Source of the DNA: Sclerodactyla briareus | Taxonomy: Eukaryota > Echinodermata > Holothuroidea > Dendrochirotida > Sclerodactylidae | DNA: 64,000 nucleotides | Reading direction: 5' to 3' | Assembly: GCA_026419785.1 (NCBI GenBank) | Contig: JAODTK010005771.1 | Span: 310,001 to 374,000 of the forward strand | In this document: positions 22,055 through 35,422 of the stretch, in pieces | How the letters are laid out: the number at the start of each line of letters is the position of its first letter | How positions within the stretch are numbered: position 1 is the first letter of the stretch | Translations under genes and position numbers: made by a program | Notes under the pieces: generated by a model | What the model saw: only the letters and a program-made list of their open reading frames with translations | What the model was told of the DNA's origin: nothing | Databases searched by the model: none

Positions 22055-24419
22055 CTGGCAATTTCTATAACATTTTGTTGTCCGGTCGCCGGCGGGTAAG
22101 TCGTCAGGCGCTCACCCGATGTCCCTCCGGTAATGCGTCTGAGTGCCGCGCTGATTCGTTTATTTTCCGGACGGTGTTCGTACCTGCATCGGCACAACGC
22201 GCCGGGCTGATTACCGGGCGAACATCGACCGGGTTGTGTTGGGTATTAACATTTTGTGAGGTTGGGTTTTTAATCGGTTCTAAAGAGTACTAGCCTCTAG
22301 AAAAAATACTCGTCGAACTATGTTATAATTGAATTGCATCTCGGTCCATAATGGCTATGGTAATTTTCCGTTTTAACCGCTACTCTGAGCTTGATCAAAT
22401 ATTGTCAAATTGACTGGTATTGCCTGTTTAAACACAACGACAAGCGGCTGAATATTCATAGAGCGTCTCAACACATGACGTAATTTGATCTTTATGCCAT
22501 GAAGATTGCCAGTGAATCCTGAACAGTATGAAAATGCGTTAACTGTTGCAGCGATTCTCCGTTGAAATCTAAGGATGGAACAGAGGGTCCACAATTAATT
22601 TCTGTACGACACTTCGTGTTGAGACAAACGTCTTGAGAAAAGTGCCAGGATGTTCGCCTGACTAGTTCAACGATGAACAGTTTATTTTCTCGTCAACAGA
22701 CATAGCATAGATCACTCCATTGCAACAAGTTACGCTTCAGTGAAACTGCAAAGGAGCTTGGTGCGTATAGGCAGCGAGGGAGTCGGGCTTCATCCCATGG
22801 GTTTAATTAACGACCCGCGCTGTTCAAAATCACCTAAACAAGATTGGCAGTCTGTTTGTGGCTGTTCGAGTAATTACCGGTCTGCCGCCGATCCGTGAAT
22901 GGACGCCACTACTCGAACTCGAAGTGTTTACCTTTGTTATATAGTGCAGACTACATACCCAAGTGAGCTGATGAGGTTGGACCTACTGAGGTTAGTACAT
23001 AGTATGAGTTATTGTAGTGTTTGTGATCGCGTTCTGCTGTCCGTGAATCTATGGCTAGCGTGATTATGAAACACAATGGCTACGTGGAAACGATGACCTT
23101 CAGCTTCTTCCACGTTATAGAAGAAAAAAAAAAAACCTGCTTAGTTTCGTAACTTAAATTATGTCGGGTCGGAATGCACTCAGTTACCTCAATCAATCCG
23201 TGGCGTCGGAATCCACTCTGAGGATATTCGGCTCACTCAAAATTCTACGTCATATCCGATAGGTCGACACCAGAAGGCGTTTATTCGTCAAGTGTCTACT
23301 TTTTCAGGGATTAATAAGGGAAAACCGGGACATGGATCGATACTAGGATAAAATGCCTTTTTGTGGAAGTGTTAAAGCAATGGACCGTTTCATATTTCGC
23401 GTCACATGTGTCTTCCTCGGCTTTCTCTCTACACGGATCTAATTCTCGACAGACGTTAAAAAAGCGATACGCTACGCAGGCAGATCAATCGGAAATTTCA
23501 CTAGTACGTTCAACTTTCATGGGAATACGCGGAAAAATCACCCAGACCAAATCCTTCTAACATGCAGGAGAGTGCTGTTCTGACCGACGGTTTGATGAGA
23601 TAGGAAATCAGTTTTGTTAGGTGAATATAATTTGCAAACAAGAAGTTATATAACATGTGGCTTGACTGTAGTGAGTCCTCTTTTGCGAATTTGGTTTTAT
23701 CCAGCCGTTGAGGTCTGTTTCATCAGTGTTTATATAATCTAAGCGTCCGAATCAAAAACTCAAAACCTAAAAAAAAAAAAAAAAAGCTTCCCTCGTGTGC
23801 CACGGTACGATAATATGGATCCTGTCAGGAGATGACATCGTTAACGGTGGTGAACACGAGTGTTCTGAGTAAGTATACCAAAAGAGAAAAAAAGAAAAAA
23901 AAAGATCCAAGCCCGGTATTCTAGGACTTACTGCACAGCTCATGCATAGAGGATAGAAAAGGATGTCCTTCAATCGAAGCAAATAATTTTCCAGCTGGCG
24001 ATAGTTTGCATAGTTGCCGAATGATGGTCACGTGGGTGATTCTAAAATACCTATCCGTCCTCTTTAAATCCGCACACCGTGAATAATGAAGAAACGAAAA
24101 GAGGAAACAGAATATTAGACTGATACCTAGATTAGCGTCAGCGGGGTGCCGGGGGGCTGTAGGTCTACCCAGTTCACAAGAATTCCCTCGTTAAAATGGA
24201 ACGCGGTCAGGCCTACCATGCTTGGAACGGTATTAGACGACACCTCAAATCTTAAGACGTTGTGCGGGAAAAACTATGGGGTTGTGCTAGGACTACAGAC
24301 CTAACCGTCTCGCAGCTTCACGAAGTGCAAGCCGCTAAACAAGAAACGTTGGAACGCTTGAACTGTGAAAGGAGGGCGCCAGACGATACTAAATCGGAGT
24401 AAAGAAAGCGGTACGCCCC
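22055..24419. other. no recognisable gene
   Basis: A GC-richer patch at 22080-22230 keeps a 72-codon frame open, but it has no domain I recognise. A-rich runs occur near 23125, 23770 and 23885. Nothing else is identified. Confidence 0.45.
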
Positions 24420-25230
24420 CCCCAGGACTGTGACTGGTTCTCGAACTACCCCTGACTAGTTTCACGGGTATATCCGTTGACGGCCATAAGCAGGATGTTC
24501 TCTAGAGGGCGACCCGTCGCTGGCTTCATTAGGCAAGTTCACGGTCAAGGCTTCAGAGCAGAATTTCATCGACTGATTGATATGCCGAGTTACTCCAAAT
24601 CTTTGGCGAATATTATTCTAAGTAAAATGGCTTCAACGGGACAAAGTTCTTCTTGCTCCTAGGATCCCGTAAATCAGAGCTCAATCTGATACGTCACGTG
24701 CAGGTTAAAACAAAGCATTTCCGCCCGGACGGATCGGGGCTGGTAAGCATAAGAAGATTTGCACGTATGGGATAAGAAACTACGCCAAGGCGAGAACCGA
24801 AAGTGTTTTTTCAAGGGGTATAGGATCGCGGGGTTTCCTTCGAAAAAGCGTCCTCAATTCGACCGGTGCTATCGATGTTGACAACGAATTGATACGAAAG
24901 GGAATGTACTTTGATTATGTGGATGCTTTGAAGTACATCCGTTAGAGATTGAGTCGTTCTTGAACGGATAAACATTCGCCTCAGAACCCTGGACCGTCCT
25001 GACAGAAGTAGAGGAAATTCTCGGAGTTGGGGCGTTCTTCAACAGGGATATTTCCATAGGAAAGGTCCTCTATTGCCCCGGCTGAAAAAGCTGGGCCGAC
25101 GCAGACTTTTCAAGGTAAACGGCGCAAGAAGGGCAGATTACAACTTTGTGGAAAGAAATTGGACGCGAATTCTATAGGCACCGCATACAATTACCCGATG
25201 GTACTATGAAAAGCCTCTTCCGATTGAACT
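24420..25230 (+). pseudogene. second heparan sulfate 3-O-sulfotransferase-like relic
   Basis: Homologous parts appear in the same order as at 3700-4512. DCDWFSNYP (about 24428) fits the WYR..MP position. RPVAGFIRQVHGQ and MPSYSKSLANII (about 24507-24615) align with DPIKRAISDYTH and MYPPSKHTLWNY of the first locus. KSVLNSTGAIDVDNELIRKG followed by MYFDYVDALKYI (about 24843-24940) aligns with KSVLNETGGIDISNGLISKG and its continuation. TEVEEILGVGAFFNRDI and YCPG (about 25002-25080) and GREFYRHRIQLP (about 25160) cover the C-terminus. At least four frame changes and two or more stops separate these pieces. The phosphosulfate-binding DP is replaced by RP as written. It is more decayed than the first copy and probably a paralogue, not a recent duplicate. 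Confidence 0.7.
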
Positions 25231-25889
25231 AAACCATGACATAACATCGATGCACTCTTCCTCAAGTGGTACGCCTGTCCTAATCTTTGCCTTATCATCT
25301 GCGGGAATATAACAGATAGAATGGGGGTTCTCATTTATTGTCTGTAAACGTTTTAAAGCGTCCCTAAATTGGGCAAAAATAATTTGTGTTACATAGGCTC
25401 ATGTGCCTCAGTGGCGAGAGCTGCATTCACTGCTAACTTCTGGTGTATCATAGGTGTGTGACACGGCTCGGCTCATAATGCTCGCTTAATAATCTTCAGG
25501 ACAGTGATCACAAACGAACAATTGGGAGATCTCCAGATATCCCGACAAATCTTCAAAGATTGTCCGTTTCCCCTGAATTCCATATATATTTTGTAACTGT
25601 TTATTTCGCAAGAAAATTTATCTTATAAATGTCACTGAACATCTTGAAAAAATCTGTCTCGAAATGTCACACATTATAACTGTTTCAGTACGAAACACTG
25701 TTTCGTGGACATTATTCTTGTGTAAACTGTCAAGGCGTAGGGCCAATGCGAAATCCCTGATCTGGAACGTTGAATTTTGCATTTCAGTACAATTAGAAAC
25801 CTACGTATTTTATTATGTCCTTGATGAAGTGTAGAGGATCTATGCATTCATGACCGTGTTTGTTTGTGTGTGTGTTTTCATGTATGTTG
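25231..25889. other. no recognisable gene
   Basis: An AT-rich stretch with a short GTGTGTGT tract near 25866. No other feature is seen. Confidence 0.5.
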
Positions 25890-27200
25890 TATGTACCTGG
25901 GATAACTCACTCGACCCAACCGGATGGATGAAGCTCATACTTGGTATGGTGTTCCCCAGGATGAGTACTGAACCCTATTGTTTTTGGGATCTGGTCAAAG
26001 TCATCTTGATGTAACCAGAGGTCCAAGGTCTTGAGACTCGAGAACACATAAGTCCACAATGTTGGTCTGATCGAGTGAAATTTGTGTGTAGCTTCCTTTG
26101 AGATCCTATTGGTTCTGGTATGGTATGGGTGGGTGAATTTCCCTGTCGAGAATAGAAAAGTAGTGAAAATCGATAGTTTGGTCAAATTTGGCTCGTGAAC
26201 ACGATAACTCCGACCCCACCTACGGATGAGCTCCTACTTGGTATGTGTGTTCCCCATTATCAGTACATTAATCCTATTGCGTTGGCGTCAGGTCCAGATT
26301 ATCACTGGTCGAATTTAGCGTGTAGCGATCTATCTCCTCAGAGTGAAGGAACCCGATTGGTCGGTCGGTGGAAAATGGAAAATTTGTCAGAGTCTGCTGG
26401 CCTCAATGACTGGTAGTAAAACATCTCCTCCTCTGCCCGGCTTTTGTCGCTAAGGTTTTCAACAAGAGTGGCAAGTATACTGAGCTTTTTGGCTTTCTGG
26501 TTTAGCTTGTTAACACGATGACTCGAAATCCTACCTTGATGGATGAGACCCCACACTGGGTATGTCGGTTCCCCATGATATGTCCTTGATCTCTATCGTT
26601 CTGAGGTCAGGTAAAGGTCAGTTGAGGTCAAGCGAGGTGAAGTCTGCAAAACTTGTTGACACGATTATTCCAGCATGCCTGGCCCGAAGTATCGTATGCG
26701 CTTTCATAGAGGATATGCAAAACCCCTACTTTTTTTTAATTGGCTGGGTTCATTTTCAGAAACCAAATCGAAAATTTTGGGAAATCATAGATATTTTGGC
26801 AATTTAGTTTGTCAACGCCATAACTTTTCTCCCACCTGGACGGATGAATCTCATACTTTGTCTTTGTGTTCCATTATTGATTACATGATCCATAATGCTT
26901 TGGAGTCAGGTTTAGAACGCCTGACTCGACCAGGTGATTTCAATATTAAACCGCTGCTAATCAAATCTAAAAAAAACCTCAATCCAGAATAAACCATGTT
27001 GTTTCGATGTAAGCTGATGCCAGTTTGGGAGGGGGTAGGGGAGTGGAGGGGAATGGGGTTGGGATATGTTAATAATTGCTATTTAGGTCTGATTTTACCT
27101 TGGTAACAAGACCTCACCTGGATTGATGAAAGGTTCATACTTGGTATTTATTTCGCTATAATGATACTACACAACAGGTCCCTTATAGTGAATTTTTTTG
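25890..27200 (+). repeat. decayed tandem array related to 6375-7712
   Basis: GGATGGATGAAGCTCATACT (about 25921) and diverged equivalents near 26219, 26538, 26838 and 27120 mark about five unit starts roughly 300 bp apart, matching the long unit of the first array. TTGGTATG, GAGGTCAAGCGAGGT and TTTTGGCTTTCTGG are also shared. Divergence is much higher than at 6.4 kb, so this array is older or not under the same homogenisation. Confidence 0.8.
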
Positions 27201-29834
27201 AGTTGACAATGCTTTGCTTGATCAAGTCAAGTCAGGACAGTCGAGAATCACTAACTCTTGGCTTTTTTTTTCCTGGTTTCTAAGTGTCCCTCCCTCGGAT
27301 CTGTCGGGCTCACCAGTCGAAGGGGCTTTTGCACAATCAATCTCTTGGAAATACCTATCAAAGTTCGAACTACAACGCGAGTGGGTCACACCCCTAACTT
27401 GGACTGTTCCCAGTACAACACCTAAAGGCGGCCTCTAAACCAGCCCATTTAGACAACCATACTTTTGGCAGTTGTATCCTCGGCTTTTGGTGTGGACTTA
27501 TTCATTACGTATAACGCCCCTGTTGTAACTATGAACAAACCCACCTCACATCACCTACGCGCATGGACACCTTATCAAGCGCAACCTCATTACTATTCAA
27601 CCGAACAGCTATCGGTACCCATCGCCTGGGAATTTCTCAACCATCAGGTACCCATTGCCTATAGTCACATTGCACCAGTGAATGATGCGAAAGTTACCTC
27701 ACTACAAATAATTTCCTTTTAGAGCCCTGAGAGCACATGTTTGTTAAACTAAATAAAATATTCCATCCGTGGCAGAGGAGATGCAGGTTTAGAGGGGATA
27801 TATGGGCACAAGTCGACAACTTTGTTTTATCAGTGGGGCCATGGGCTACAGTGGATGAGTCCAATATGTATATTCGATACAGACTGCTTCATCAGTAACC
27901 GAATGATCGAAAGACCGATGCCCTGTAACGCGCACATTTCAAACTTCAGTATAAATTTCATTGGCCCATGAGAGGTCGTGAAGTATCCATTGGACCCGAA
28001 AACATGGAAAAAAGGGTCCATACCTGCCCACCCTGCTTGGATGTGGTCTTCTTGATAACGTACTATGCTTCGGGCCATATTGACGTTTACCCATTGTTTA
28101 CTGAGCTGTCGACATTTAGGTAAAGTTCGCCACTACAAATGAAGTTGAGGACAAACTTCTTTTCGAAGCCCAGGACAGCAACGTCCGATTTATACCTGCT
28201 GATCAGCAAGAAAAAAAAAAGATGTGAAACATGTGGCTACAAAATGTGCTACCTCTTCAGAAATTATTATCAGTGGCGGCAGTATATTCTCTATTTCTCA
28301 CAACAGCGGAGACATATATGCGGACACGCTGGTATGTATATATGTGTCCGTGCGACTGTGTTGTGCCTGTGTTGTGCAGGTGCGTTTGTGTGCATGTGCA
28401 AGACGATAAGAAATGATACCATACGAGAGCAACATGAATTAGGTATGACAGAATAAAGGAGCTGGAAACATTCTTTCTCGCACATTTATTTTCCAGGAAT
28501 GAGGAATATAGTCAGACTGACCAGGAGGGGGGGGGGGGGGGGGGTTAGGGCGTTTTTTGCGCCCGAAAGTACCCACCGTCGCGTCTGCTCAGGATTGCCC
28601 TATTCTTGCCAACTTCCTATTCATATTTTCTTGATCTTCAATTTTTGGTAGTATATTTCCCTCAAACTACACAATTTCCAGAGGTGTGACCGGGACGACA
28701 CTTTCCGCACGTTTTATCCTGCCTATACACAGCTTTGTAAATGGACCTCATGTCTGCCATTTCTCAGTTAATGGAATTTCTTCAATTGAAAAAAAAGAGA
28801 CGGTGTAGGAGGGAACTCCTAAGGGCGTGCGGAAAGTGGATGGGAAACCTAACATGCAACAAGTTTGTTATATGGTCAGGAACGATCATCGTTATGAGGC
28901 CCTTTAGAATTCGAATTTAGCAAACAAGCGAGCATTGTTAGGATACACGAATCACATCAAAATGGGAGAGGGGAGAGGAATTCAACTTCCGAACCTGCGA
29001 ACCGTTCGGTCTGTAACAGAAGTATTAGATGAATGACTGATCGGAAGTAGAGAAAACGGGACACATACATTTGGACATGGATTTTTCGAACACTTCTGTC
29101 GGTGCGCGAGATCTCATCTTTAAACAGTAAAAAAAAAACAAAAAAAAAAAACCGGCTATTCTGATCGTACGATGGGACATCCTCGTAAGATTGCACCGTG
29201 CGGAGTCTCCAGAGCCGAATTGCAATCCTCTTGATCGGTGTGCAGAGGTACCCCAGAATCCCTGGCTAATATATGTCATCATACGACTGGTTCACAGGGG
29301 GATAAAGCTCGCCCGGCCTTACGGATCCGTAAAGAGAAGAGGATCTGATTACGTCCACATAAGATAAATGAAGAATCCGGACGATGCAACTGCCTAAGAT
29401 GAGGAAATACGCCAGAATGCGAGTATCCTAACGTGCTTTCCAAAATGTACAGGCGCAATACCTCCGAGGGAGCAACCTCGATACCACCGCCTTATCTCGG
29501 CGTGACAACGATCAGGATAAAGAGAGTGTACGTTCGAATCCTAGAGAAATCTTTGCACTGAGTATACCCGGCTGCCGTGTGAGAACGTATTTCGATAACA
29601 ACGTGGTTACTACGAATCTAACAGCTTTTTCAACAATCTAATACATCAAACGTGGTCTCGGCGAGGAGAAACATCCGTGCAGGTGTAGGGACACCACAGA
29701 ATCAACGGATTAAGTATGCCAAACGGACTCAAATGTATTTAGATCAGTTCAAATGCAAACACTTCTTCTTGGCGAGTTTACTCGGCTTTAACCATAAAAC
29801 TAGCTGATTACCGTAGTACAACCCGTGTGATTCT
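27201..29834. other. no recognisable gene
   Basis: About 2.6 kb without a recognisable gene. A run of 18 G lies at 28527-28544 and a GTGTGTGC-rich patch near 28335-28400. The 105-codon frame at 28139-28456 has several cysteines but no convincing zinc-finger spacing. Minus-strand frames near 28957-29282 depend on an A-rich tract at 29128-29151. Confidence 0.45.
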
Positions 29835-30370
<536 letters not shown>

Positions 30371-30376
30371 TTATTA

Positions 30377-30381
30377 TTATA

Positions 30382-30453
<72 letters not shown>

Positions 30454-30520
30454 ATATTATATATATATATATAATATATATCATATATTATAGATATATA
30501 TAATATATATTAAGTAGATA
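30377..30520. repeat. (TA)n microsatellite
   Basis: An interrupted TA tract that directly abuts the truncated 5' end of the Penelope-like copy at 30525. Confidence 0.97.
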
Positions 30521-30524
30521 TAGA

Positions 30525-32392
30525 GTGTGCGAGCTCTGGTCGGGCTCTACATGTACAACAACTGCAGCAACACTTCGCTAGGTAGTCCATCGGGGGCTGT
30601 ACCGAGACGACGGCCTGGCTTGTCTGCGAAAAACACTTGCGGGCAGTGGAGCCGGACAAAAGCCAGAAAGACAATGGTGAAGATTATTACAGCAAAACGG
30701 GCCTCCCGTCCACCGTGAACACAAAACTACAAGAACCGCCAACTTCCTCGACATAACCCTGACCTCCGCACTGGAGCCCACAAGCCATTCCGCAAGCCAA
30801 ATGACAAGGACCAGTCTATATCAAGCGCACTGTCCAAACACCTCATTCGATAATAGACAACATCCCACCCGCCCATCGAGAAAGGCTCTCCGCACTCTCC
30901 TCTGACGAAGCTACCTTTGACAATGCAGCGCCACCTACAACAAGGCCCTAGAAAACGACCGACTATGAAGGCAACCTCAGCTACGGTCAAGGAACCCGGA
31001 CAACCAGGAGTACAAGAAGAGGAAGAGGAGACAGAGGAAAGTAATTTGGTTTAACCCCCCCTACAGCAAAGTGTAAAATCGAAGGTAGGGGGGACATTCT
31101 AAACCTGGTCTCCAGGCACTTCCCGCCAGGCAACAAATGTACAAAATATTCAACAAAAACACCCTAAAGTATCGTACAGCTGCATGGAACAACATACGGC
31201 AAATTATAAAAACCACAACAATAGCGCAATACGTAAGAAATCCAGTGATCCCCACCCCCACCGTGAAAAAACATGCAATTGTAAAGTGAGGGCCGAATGC
31301 CCCCTGCGCGGGAAGTGCCTGGTCAAATCAGGTTGGTACAAGCCACTGGATCTAGTGCTAGCGAGTCCAAACAAAAAAACAAAAAAAAAAAAAACAATAG
31401 TGGGGTCTGGGTAGGGGTATTAAGAGGCGTTACAACAATCATACAAAAGCATCAGGGCACAGCTCTACGCAATGAAACTGAGCTTTCCAAATAGTCTGGC
31501 GCCGGAAAGACAAACGGTATAGCTAGACTCAATACACTGGGAGGCTAGCAGGGCACTCAAACACATATAGGCGTTCATCGGGCTTTGTAACCGGATGAAT
31601 GGACGAGAAAATCAAGATCCTTCTGGCGGTCGATAAAATCAATCGCCGCACAGAGTTGCTGTCCACGTGTCGTCACGGTATGCGACCCCCGGATCGATCC
31701 AAAAGATGGGTGATGCGTCTCATCGTAGTTGCCTGACGTCGCCGTGTTAGTTACAAGTGCGTGAAACACAGTGTAGCAGCGATCATGTGAATTAGTGTAT
31801 GAATCGGGATGATTATATATATAGATATTATATTTTATAGATTATATATATATATATCTATTATATATATATATATAATTTCTTTATTTTTATAATGATA
31901 TATATATATCTAATATAATTTATCTATATATATATATATATCGCTGTTATATATATTTCGCTGTTTTCGTTACAGCTCGATCAACTCTTACAAAAATCCC
32001 CTACTAAGGGCCTATAATACATTTCTTCACTTTCACCGTACAGTAGGAGTATCGCAATTTTAACTTAACCGCAACCGCTGTGAGAGTCATAAGTGTTTTA
32101 CTTGGCCCCCGCACCATACGCTGCGTCTCATACATGTTTCAACGTCCATGCTAATCTATATCTACGTTCAATTCACACGTTGCATGTTCTGGGGGAGGGG
32201 TATGCCGAATTATGTTTCTTGTTAATGAACCCGCTCTCCTGTCCATGTGATGCCCTACGTTAAATGACCGCCCACCCATTTATCACGGAGCACCTAGCTA
32301 CATCAAGTTAGAGAAAAGAAACAGCCTAGTCTCTCAACTATAATGCAGAACCTGAGAGGGAGGCCAAATACACTGACACGTATATTATCTTC
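30525..32392 (+). mobile_element. Penelope-like retroelement, 5'-truncated upstream copy
   Basis: The copy begins abruptly at GTGTGCGAGCT next to a (TA)n tract and matches 33548-35422 to its end. Coding remnants in shifting frames include IWFNPPY-like text before TAKCKIEG (about 31048), NIRQIIKTTTIAQYVRN (about 31190), CNCKVRAECPLRGKCLVKS (about 31276), RYNNH-type residues (about 31427), NETELSK and NRRTELLSTCRHG (about 31650). From general knowledge, a Cys-rich segment followed by VY..., YIG-type and R..NH residues is the GIY-YIG endonuclease end of Penelope-like elements. A (TA)n tract (31813-31944) and a tail of about 430 bp follow. The reverse transcriptase core is absent because of the 5' truncation. 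It is inactive as written. Confidence 0.75.
31813..31944. repeat. (TA)n tract inside the 3' region of the first Penelope-like copy
   Basis: An interrupted TA tract at the same position, relative to the coding end, as 34881-34969 in the second copy. It is therefore part of the element. Confidence 0.93.
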
Positions 32393-34880
32393 CGAGCCCA
32401 TGGTTCCCCCTTTGTTGGTCGTACAGGATCGACCTTCGTGCATCATGATGGTGTCCCGTCTCGATTCACTGATGCGGGTGAGCGTTTGTGCCCAAGTTAG
32501 ACACCTACTTAGTAGGTTCTCAGTTTATGGAAGGGTAGAATTCCACAGTACCAAACAGCCTGAACGATAGGTCCCTTTCTTTTTGCTGTAGCCCGTTGAA
32601 CTACTTGAGTACTCTGCGTCGGTGTTGCGAGCCACGGGTTCACCTTGCGTTTGCGCTGCCTGATTTTTTCGTTGTTTATTCTATATGGCAGGCATTTGCT
32701 CACCGAGGCCGGGCCCATCTCTGGTTTAGTGGGGTTTATCAATCGGCATTTGATGTTATTAGGGAAGTTCTCTTTCTGTCCTTGATCGTAAGAGGTCTAG
32801 TGCTCAGCGGTTCGTTGTATTCTGTTTTTTTTTCAGGCCTGTCTGCTATTAGGCATGAATTCGTCTCCTGGATTTGCTTGGTGGTTTCGGGACCAGCTGG
32901 CTTGTAGTTTTTTGTGATTTTTTCATTTAGGAGGCTTCTCGCTGTTTTTATACATAACTTGCGATCACGATGGAGGACGTATTCCAAATGGACTACTCCG
33001 GGAAAAACATTCCGATCACTCCCCGACACACACGGACGACGCGGAATACGTTGAAGAACTACCCGATACTCGAACAGGTAGAGGAGTGCATCGAACAGCA
33101 TGCGATTGAAGGCGTAACTCTACTTTCTAACATAAGAGCACAAGGCGACTCCGGAATGTGCCCCTGCCATTCCGACCGTCCAGCGAAAGCAATTGACATT
33201 AACCACGACACTTTTGGCCTGAATCAAGATAACAACACAACACCTACCCATCCACCAGTCAACGAGAATGCCCTCCTTCAACGAACATTATTGACATGGT
33301 GGAGAACATCCGTTTCAGGCCGAAGTAAGGGAACCTTCCTCGATCATGCTAATCTTAGCAAATCGTGGAAAAAAATCACCATCACCTCCTCCTACAAGCT
33401 GTTCGTTGTCTGCGACAAAACAATAACACTTACGACCTGGACTTAACGCGGCACGATAACTGGTGTACCATGATTGGTTAATCAACGGGCCGGCAAAACC
33501 AACCAATTGAATTGTTACCACCCATGGGGGCGTATGACGGGGCCGAAGTGTGCGAGCTGGTCGGGCTCCACAATCTACAAAAACAACAACACTACAACAA
33601 AACAACCACTGCAGCACACTTCGCTAGGGGAGTCCATCGGGCTTGTACCCGCGAAAACGACGGCCTGCTGTCTTGCGAAACCTTCGGGCAGTGGAGCCGA
33701 CAAAGCCAGAAAGCCCCTGGTGAAGCCTCCACACACATCCCGCAAAAAACGGAACGACGACGAACCGAGGGACTCCTCCGTCACCGTGCACACAAACCTC
33801 AAACCCGCCACTACAACTTCCTCGACATAACCCTTGATGACCTTGCCGCCTGGGGGGGCGCGCACAAGCCATTCCATGCCGCAAGGCCAAATGACAGACC
33901 AGTCTATATCAACGCCTGTCCGATCACCCTCCTCGATAATAGACACATCCCACCCGCCATCGAGAAAGGATCTCCGCCTCTCCTCTGACGAGCTACCTTT
34001 GACATGAACGCCACCTCAACAAGGCCATAGAAGACGCCGGCTATGAAGGCAACCTCAGTACGTCAAGACCCTGGCAACCAGGAGCTACCAAGAAGAGGAA
34101 GAGTAGACAGAGGAAAGTAATTTGGTTTAAAAACCCCCCCCCCCTACACAAAAGTGTCAATCGATGAGGGTTGGGGGACATTCCTAAACCTGGCCTCCAG
34201 GCACTTCCCGCCAGGGGCAACAAACTGTCCAAAATATTCAACAAAAACCCCCTCAAAAGTATCGTACAGCTCATAGAAACATCTGGCAATATTATAAAAA
34301 CCCACAACCATGCGCAAATACGTAAGCATCCAGTGACCCCCCACCCCACCGTGAAAAATCATGCAATTTGTAGAGTGAGAGTCGAATGCCCACTGCGCGG
34401 TAAGTGCCTGGTCAAATCAGTTGTGTACAAAGGCCACCACTGTAATCTAGTGCTAGCGCGTCCCAACAATACGTGGGTCTGGTAGGGGGGGCCTTCAAGA
34501 TGCGTTACAACAATTATACAAAGTCATTCAGGCAAAGGCGCTACGCCAATGACAACTGAGCTTTCCAAATATGTCTGGCGCCTGAAAGACACGGTCAAGC
34601 ATGTCTCATCCACTGGGAGTACAGGCACTCAACACATATGGCGTTCATCGGGCCTTTGGTAACCTGTGCCTGACGAGAAATCGAGATCCTTCTGGCTTCG
34701 ATAAAAACAATCGCCGCACAGAGTTGCTGTCCACGTGTCGTCACGGTATGCGACCCCCCGGAATCGCTCCAAAAGAGGTGATGCGTCTCATCGTCAGTTT
34801 GCCTGACGATCGCCCGTTGTATTACCACGTGCTTGAAACACAGTGTAGCAGCGATCATTTGATTCGGTAGAATCGTAGGG

Positions 34881-34916
<36 letters not shown>

Positions 34917-35422
34917 ATATTATTATATATAGATATATATATCTATATATATATATATATATATATATCGCTGTTATAATTCGCATGGTTTCGTTACAGC
35001 TCGACTCCACTCTACAAAATCCCTACTACGGGCCTATAATTACATTATCTTTTCACTTTCACCAGTACAGTCGGATTAATCGCCATATGTCTAACTTACT
35101 CGCACCGCTTTGAGAGTCAATAAGTGTTTTACTATGGCCCCCGCACCATCTGCTGGCGTCTTCATACTGTTTTCATTCAACGTCCATGCTAAATTCTATA
35201 TCTACGTCAATCACTGTTTGCATGTCCATGGAGGCTTATTCCGAATAAGGTTTCTTTTTTTTACTTAACCCTCTCTCCTGTCATGTGATGCCTACGTTAG
35301 AATGACCGCCACCCATTTATCACGGAGCACCTAGCTACATCAATGTTAGAAATCAGCCTATGTTCCTCAACTAATAAGCAGAACCTGGAGAGGAGAGGCC
35401 AACATACACGACACGTCTATTA
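32393..35422 (+). mobile_element. Penelope-like retroelement, downstream copy, internally deleted
   Basis: This copy starts where the upstream copy ends. A 158-codon frame (32970-33446) carries the N-terminal region; MVENIRFRP and VKGTF-like text near 33297 and CDKT near 33410 resemble the segment before the reverse transcriptase core. MGAYDGAEVCELVG (33524) is a hallmark of the RT palm region in this family. RHYNFLDITLDDLA (about 33810) matches the FLDVTL block, followed by PVYIN, HIPPAIEK, then IFNKNPLKSIVQL (about 34230), CRVRVECPLRGKC (about 34366) and NRRTELLSTCRHG (about 34710). Only about 110 bp separate the CDKT and GAYDGAE blocks, where I expect well over 100 residues of RT, so a core deletion is likely. 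A (TA)n tract and tail close the copy. Penelope assignment is by motif order. Confidence 0.75.
34881..34969. repeat. (TA)n tract inside the 3' region of the second Penelope-like copy
   Basis: The counterpart of 31813-31944. Both are followed by TCGCTGTTATA, GTTTCGTTACAGCTCGA and the shared tail. Confidence 0.95.

Noticed and set aside
28139-28456. Cys-rich frame that might be a PiggyBac-type zinc finger
   Set aside because: The cysteine spacing does not fit, no transposase core lies upstream, and the region is rich in GTGTGC words that create Cys and Val codons.
32596-33101. Overlapping frames of about 100-120 codons on both strands upstream of the second Penelope-like copy
   Set aside because: Neither has a recognisable domain. 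They fall in the 5' part of the retroelement and one is antisense to its coding frame.
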